Shown piece after piece: positions 61,670 to 64,000 of a DNA stretch of 64,000 nucleotides. Each line of letters begins with the position of its first letter. Positions within the stretch are counted from its first letter, which is position 1. A model generated the notes under the pieces. That model saw only the letters and a list, made by a program, of their open reading frames with translations. It searched no databases and was not told the DNA's origin. A program made the position numbers and the translations under genes. The DNA comes from Rhodospirillum sp. (lineage in GTDB: Bacteria; Pseudomonadota; Alphaproteobacteria; Dongiales; Dongiaceae): contig PNKY01000002.1 of NCBI GenBank assembly GCA_013822765.1, positions 558,001 through 622,000 on the forward strand. Direction: 5' to 3'.

Positions 61670-61700
61670 AGCCCCGCCGGCGCGAACCGGCGGGGCTTTT
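61670..61700. terminator. Rho-independent terminator
   Basis: AGCCCCGCCGG pairs perfectly with CCGGCGGGGCT over 11 bases around a CGCGAA loop and is followed by TTTT. It ends the kinase/small-protein transcript and lies just past the convergent CARDB gene. Confidence 0.92.
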
Positions 61701-61715
61701 ACGCTCGTTTGAGGG

Positions 61716-63260
61716 CTATTTCACCTTGAAGGAATTGTTGCCGTCGTCGAGCTCGATGATGCGGTTCGGGTCGTCGACGCGGACATAGAGCTGGATGGCG
61801 CCATCGATGGTGCCGCCGAGCTCGGCCAGCACGACCTGGGACTGGCCGGGCAGCACCGCCGGCACCAGCGTACCGCGCGCGGTGGCCGTGTCGCCGACCC
61901 AGCGCAGCGCCTTGAGGTTGGTCGGCGTGGACGCCGCGGTGCCCTTGTTCGTCACCTTCACGAACAGCTTGGTCGGGACGGCGGGGCTGGGCTGCACGCT
62001 GTCGATCACCAGGTCCGCCATCTTCTTGCTCGGCGTCGTATCGCTCTTGATGCCTCCCACGAAGCCAGGCGTCAGGTCGGTGGGCTCGGTCGTGACCTTG
62101 CCGTCGCCGGCCGTCTTCACGGTGCACTTCACCGAGTAGTCGGCGATGTTGGACAGCTTCTTGTGTGGCGCGAGCACCTCCACCCGGAAATAGCCCTGGG
62201 TCAGGTTCGGGTTGCTCGGGGCAGTGAGGCCGAGCGCGCCGCTCGCGGGCTGCGCGGCCTTGAAGCCGAGGCCCTTGGGCGCGTTCTTGTCGTCGATCTC
62301 GATCACGTGGTCGAGGAACTTCACGTCGGACTTGTCGAACTTGACCTGGAAGGTCTGCGAGTGGTTGCCGAGCTGATCGACGAAGCGGTATTTCACCGTG
62401 CCCTTACCGGTCGCCTCGATGGTCGGGTTGAGGTGCAGCTTGGCCGGGCACTTGGCTTCGTAGTCCTTGGGCGTGATGGCGAGCGCCGCCTGGTTCACCT
62501 GGAACCCCATGGCGATGTCGTTGCTGCCGGTCGGCTTTGGCTTCGGCGGATCGCTGACGGTCCGTTGCGGCCCGCCCTTCTGGCAAATCACGTTGATGTT
62601 GGCCCAGCTCGGCTGCGACTGCTTCCACTGAACGCTGGGTGCACCCGCTTCGTTGACGTCCTTGTTGTCGTTCTTGTGCGCGACGCGGGCGACGTATCGA
62701 AAGTCGGTCGGCAGGGTGGTGGTGCGGTCCTGGCCGAAGATCTGGTCGCGCGTCAGGCCCTGGTCCTCCAACTCGCCGCGCAGCTTGCGGCAGGCGTTGC
62801 GCGCCCGCGTGGCAACGCTGGTACCATCGATCTCGAGAGTCCACCAGGCGTCGCGATCGATGTCCTCGGTGGCGCCATGATCGACCGCCGCATCATAGTT
62901 GTACTGGTTGAATTCGGCCATCGAACCGCAGCAGCTGCCGACCTGGCCGGCGGAGATCAGCGGCGCAACGCCGATGACAAGGTAGGATTCCTTGATCCGC
63001 CACTTGTTCTTGCTGGTGTGCGCTTCGACGTGGAAGGGCAGGGCCAGCTTGGTGGGCTTGGCGTGGGCGTAGTCCTGGTCGTCGGGCACCACGACAATGG
63101 TGTCTTGACGGCCGATCGCCGCGGCTTGGTGGTTCTCGGCGGGCGAGATCTTCGGATCGCTCATCGACTCCGATGACGGCGTGTAGATGTCGGCAGACGC
63201 GCCCGCGGCGCTTAACAGCACGCCGATCGCGGCGCTCAGCAGCATGGTGCCCCTAGTCAT
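61716..63260 (-). CDS. Large secreted protein with C-terminal CARDB domain
   Basis: Secreted protein of 514 aa, signal peptide ending near ASA-DIY (residue 24). The first 420 residues are of unknown fold, Lys/Asp-rich, with several Cys (GSCCGSM, ARNACRKL, VICQKGG). The last 90 residues are a CARDB-type beta domain (DLVIDSVQPSPAVPTKLFVKVTNKGT ... IELDDGNNSFKV), often involved in adhesion or binding. Sits alone, divergent from nothing close on the right. Function unknown. Confidence 0.8.
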   Translation of the reverse strand: MTRGTMLLSAAIGVLLSAAGASADIYTPSSESMSDPKISPAENHQAAAIGRQDTIVVVPDDQDYAHAKPTKLALPFHVEAHTSKNKWRIKESYLVIGVAPLISAGQVGSCCGSMAEFNQYNYDAAVDHGATEDIDRDAWWTLEIDGTSVATRARNACRKLRGELEDQGLTRDQIFGQDRTTTLPTDFRYVARVAHKNDNKDVNEAGAPSVQWKQSQPSWANINVICQKGGPQRTVSDPPKPKPTGSNDIAMGFQVNQAALAITPKDYEAKCPAKLHLNPTIEATGKGTVKYRFVDQLGNHSQTFQVKFDKSDVKFLDHVIEIDDKNAPKGLGFKAAQPASGALGLTAPSNPNLTQGYFRVEVLAPHKKLSNIADYSVKCTVKTAGDGKVTTEPTDLTPGFVGGIKSDTTPSKKMADLVIDSVQPSPAVPTKLFVKVTNKGTAASTPTNLKALRWVGDTATARGTLVPAVLPGQSQVVLAELGGTIDGAIQLYVRVDDPNRIIELDDGNNSFKVK

Positions 63261-63392
63261 GGCGTATCTCCTGGCAAGGATGCCGGCGCCATGATCGGCG
63301 CCTGCACTCACAGGCTCGGTCGATACGGCCGGGCGAGAGGTTTGCCTTCGATCACGCCCTTGTCAGCCTAAGCGCATGGAACGTGACGGCGG

Positions 63393-63896
63393 TCACACGA
63401 TCTCCGGGCCACCCTGACGATCGCTCAGGGGCGGCCCGACCAGCTCGATGCCGTTCTGCCGGCAGGTCTCGGCGATCTCCGCCATGGCGTCGGCATCGGG
63501 CGCCGTCTGCGGCGGCAGTCCCGGGCGGTTGGCCGGGCGACTCAGCGACCGCAGCATGCTTTCGAAGTCGTGGCCGCGCGTGATGGTCATCACCCGGGCG
63601 CCGTCGGATTCCACCACGTAGCTGTGCGGAACGCCCTTGGGCGCGACGGCCGCGTCGCCGGCCTGGAGATAGTGGGTGCACCCGCCGACCTCCAGCCGCA
63701 GCGTGCCGTAGAGCACGACAAAAACCTCGTCCTCATGGTGGTGCAGATGGAGCGGGGGCGCGTCGCCATGGGGCATGTGATGCTCGACCACGCACAGGCC
63801 GTCGTTGCCTTCCCGTGCCGAGACCAGGAACCTGATGGCGCTGCCGAGAAACCACCGCATTTCGCCGCCATCCCGATTTATGAGTGCCACGCCCAT
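63393..63896 (-). CDS. Cupin-domain protein
   Basis: Single-cupin protein of 167 aa. Motif 1 holds H50, H52 and E57 in PPLHLHHHEDEVF, and motif 2 contains H91 in PKGVPHSYVV, giving a complete metal site. An extension of about 60 residues with a small helical stretch follows. Substrate unknown. Start ATG is plausible with no strong SD. The 103 bases to the right edge show nothing assignable. Confidence 0.87.
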   Translation of the reverse strand: MGVALINRDGGEMRWFLGSAIRFLVSAREGNDGLCVVEHHMPHGDAPPLHLHHHEDEVFVVLYGTLRLEVGGCTHYLQAGDAAVAPKGVPHSYVVESDGARVMTITRGHDFESMLRSLSRPANRPGLPPQTAPDADAMAEIAETCRQNGIELVGPPLSDRQGGPEIV

Positions 63897-64000
63897 GTTC
63901 GTCTTCCTCAGTGCTGCGAATTGGCCGTCGCGGCAGTTGCCGCCGCGATGCGAGGCTGTTTAGGCTGTCCCCGGCGGAGACGGAAATCGATTGATGATAT

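Overview
The window looks like chromosomal DNA of a GC-rich alphaproteobacterium. Its marker genes fit that group: a choXWV choline transporter with BetI, an alphaproteobacterial-style betaine-homocysteine methyltransferase, folate-dependent TrmFO, OhrR/Ohr, and RHH and PilZ mini-proteins. I would not name a genus; Rhodospirillales or a related order is a guess. I saw no rRNA, tRNA, CRISPR array, phage or insertion sequence. The window cuts through betI at its left edge and ends in an upstream region on the right.

Layout. 0-5.3 kb: betI (partial), the choline importer choX-choW-choV, a HAD phosphatase coupled to choV, and a cysteine hydrolase. 5.3-9.4 kb: a minus-strand operon (DauR-like regulator, aminotransferase, PhzF protein) divergent from a TetR regulator and a diiron-type MBL protein. 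9.4-13.1 kb: a minus-strand run of betaine-homocysteine methyltransferase, argS and a sirtuin. 13.2-18.4 kb: an SDR with a degenerate active site, a secreted coiled-coil protein, a class V aminotransferase, and three tandem LysE/RhtB exporters, one frameshifted. 18.4-22.6 kb: an allene-oxide-cyclase-like secreted protein, cytochrome c, an RHH protein, glyoxalase I, and a Tat-exported small subunit with a GMC dehydrogenase.

22.6-28.8 kb is the least familiar part. It holds an ELM1-family protein, a Wzx-like flippase and two tandem paralogues that combine a PP-loop with a QueC-type zinc motif. 29-33.4 kb: a dimethylglycine/sarcosine dehydrogenase-like flavoprotein divergent from a non-pyrrolysine MttB-family methyltransferase. 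33.5-36.4 kb: four tandem secreted or lipid-anchored proteins made of four Cys-x(n)-Cys hairpins each. 36.4-45 kb: trmFO, a RidA-like protein, three tandem PilZ mini-proteins, a GFA protein, two tandem glutathione transferases, a nucleoside hydrolase and uvrA. 45-50.4 kb: ssb, free and periplasmic methionine sulfoxide reductases, OhrR/Ohr and small secreted proteins. 50.4-64 kb: a Tat-exported alpha/beta hydrolase, cytochrome bd-type oxidase (CIO-like), an aspartate/glutamate racemase-like protein, an old yellow enzyme, an EmrAB-type efflux pump with a TetR regulator, an RHH protein, a kinase-like protein without the phospho-acceptor His, a CARDB secreted protein and a cupin.

How the genes fit together. 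Three separated loci converge on choline and betaine: uptake and regulation (betI/choXWV), use of the betaine methyl group (betaine-homocysteine methyltransferase and perhaps the MttB protein), and oxidative demethylation of the product (the DMGDH-like enzyme). A second theme is oxidative stress: fRMsr, MsrA, OhrR/Ohr, glyoxalase I, OYE, GSTs and the bd-type oxidase. Short inverted repeats with constant outer flanks and changing stems are scattered in intergenic gaps.
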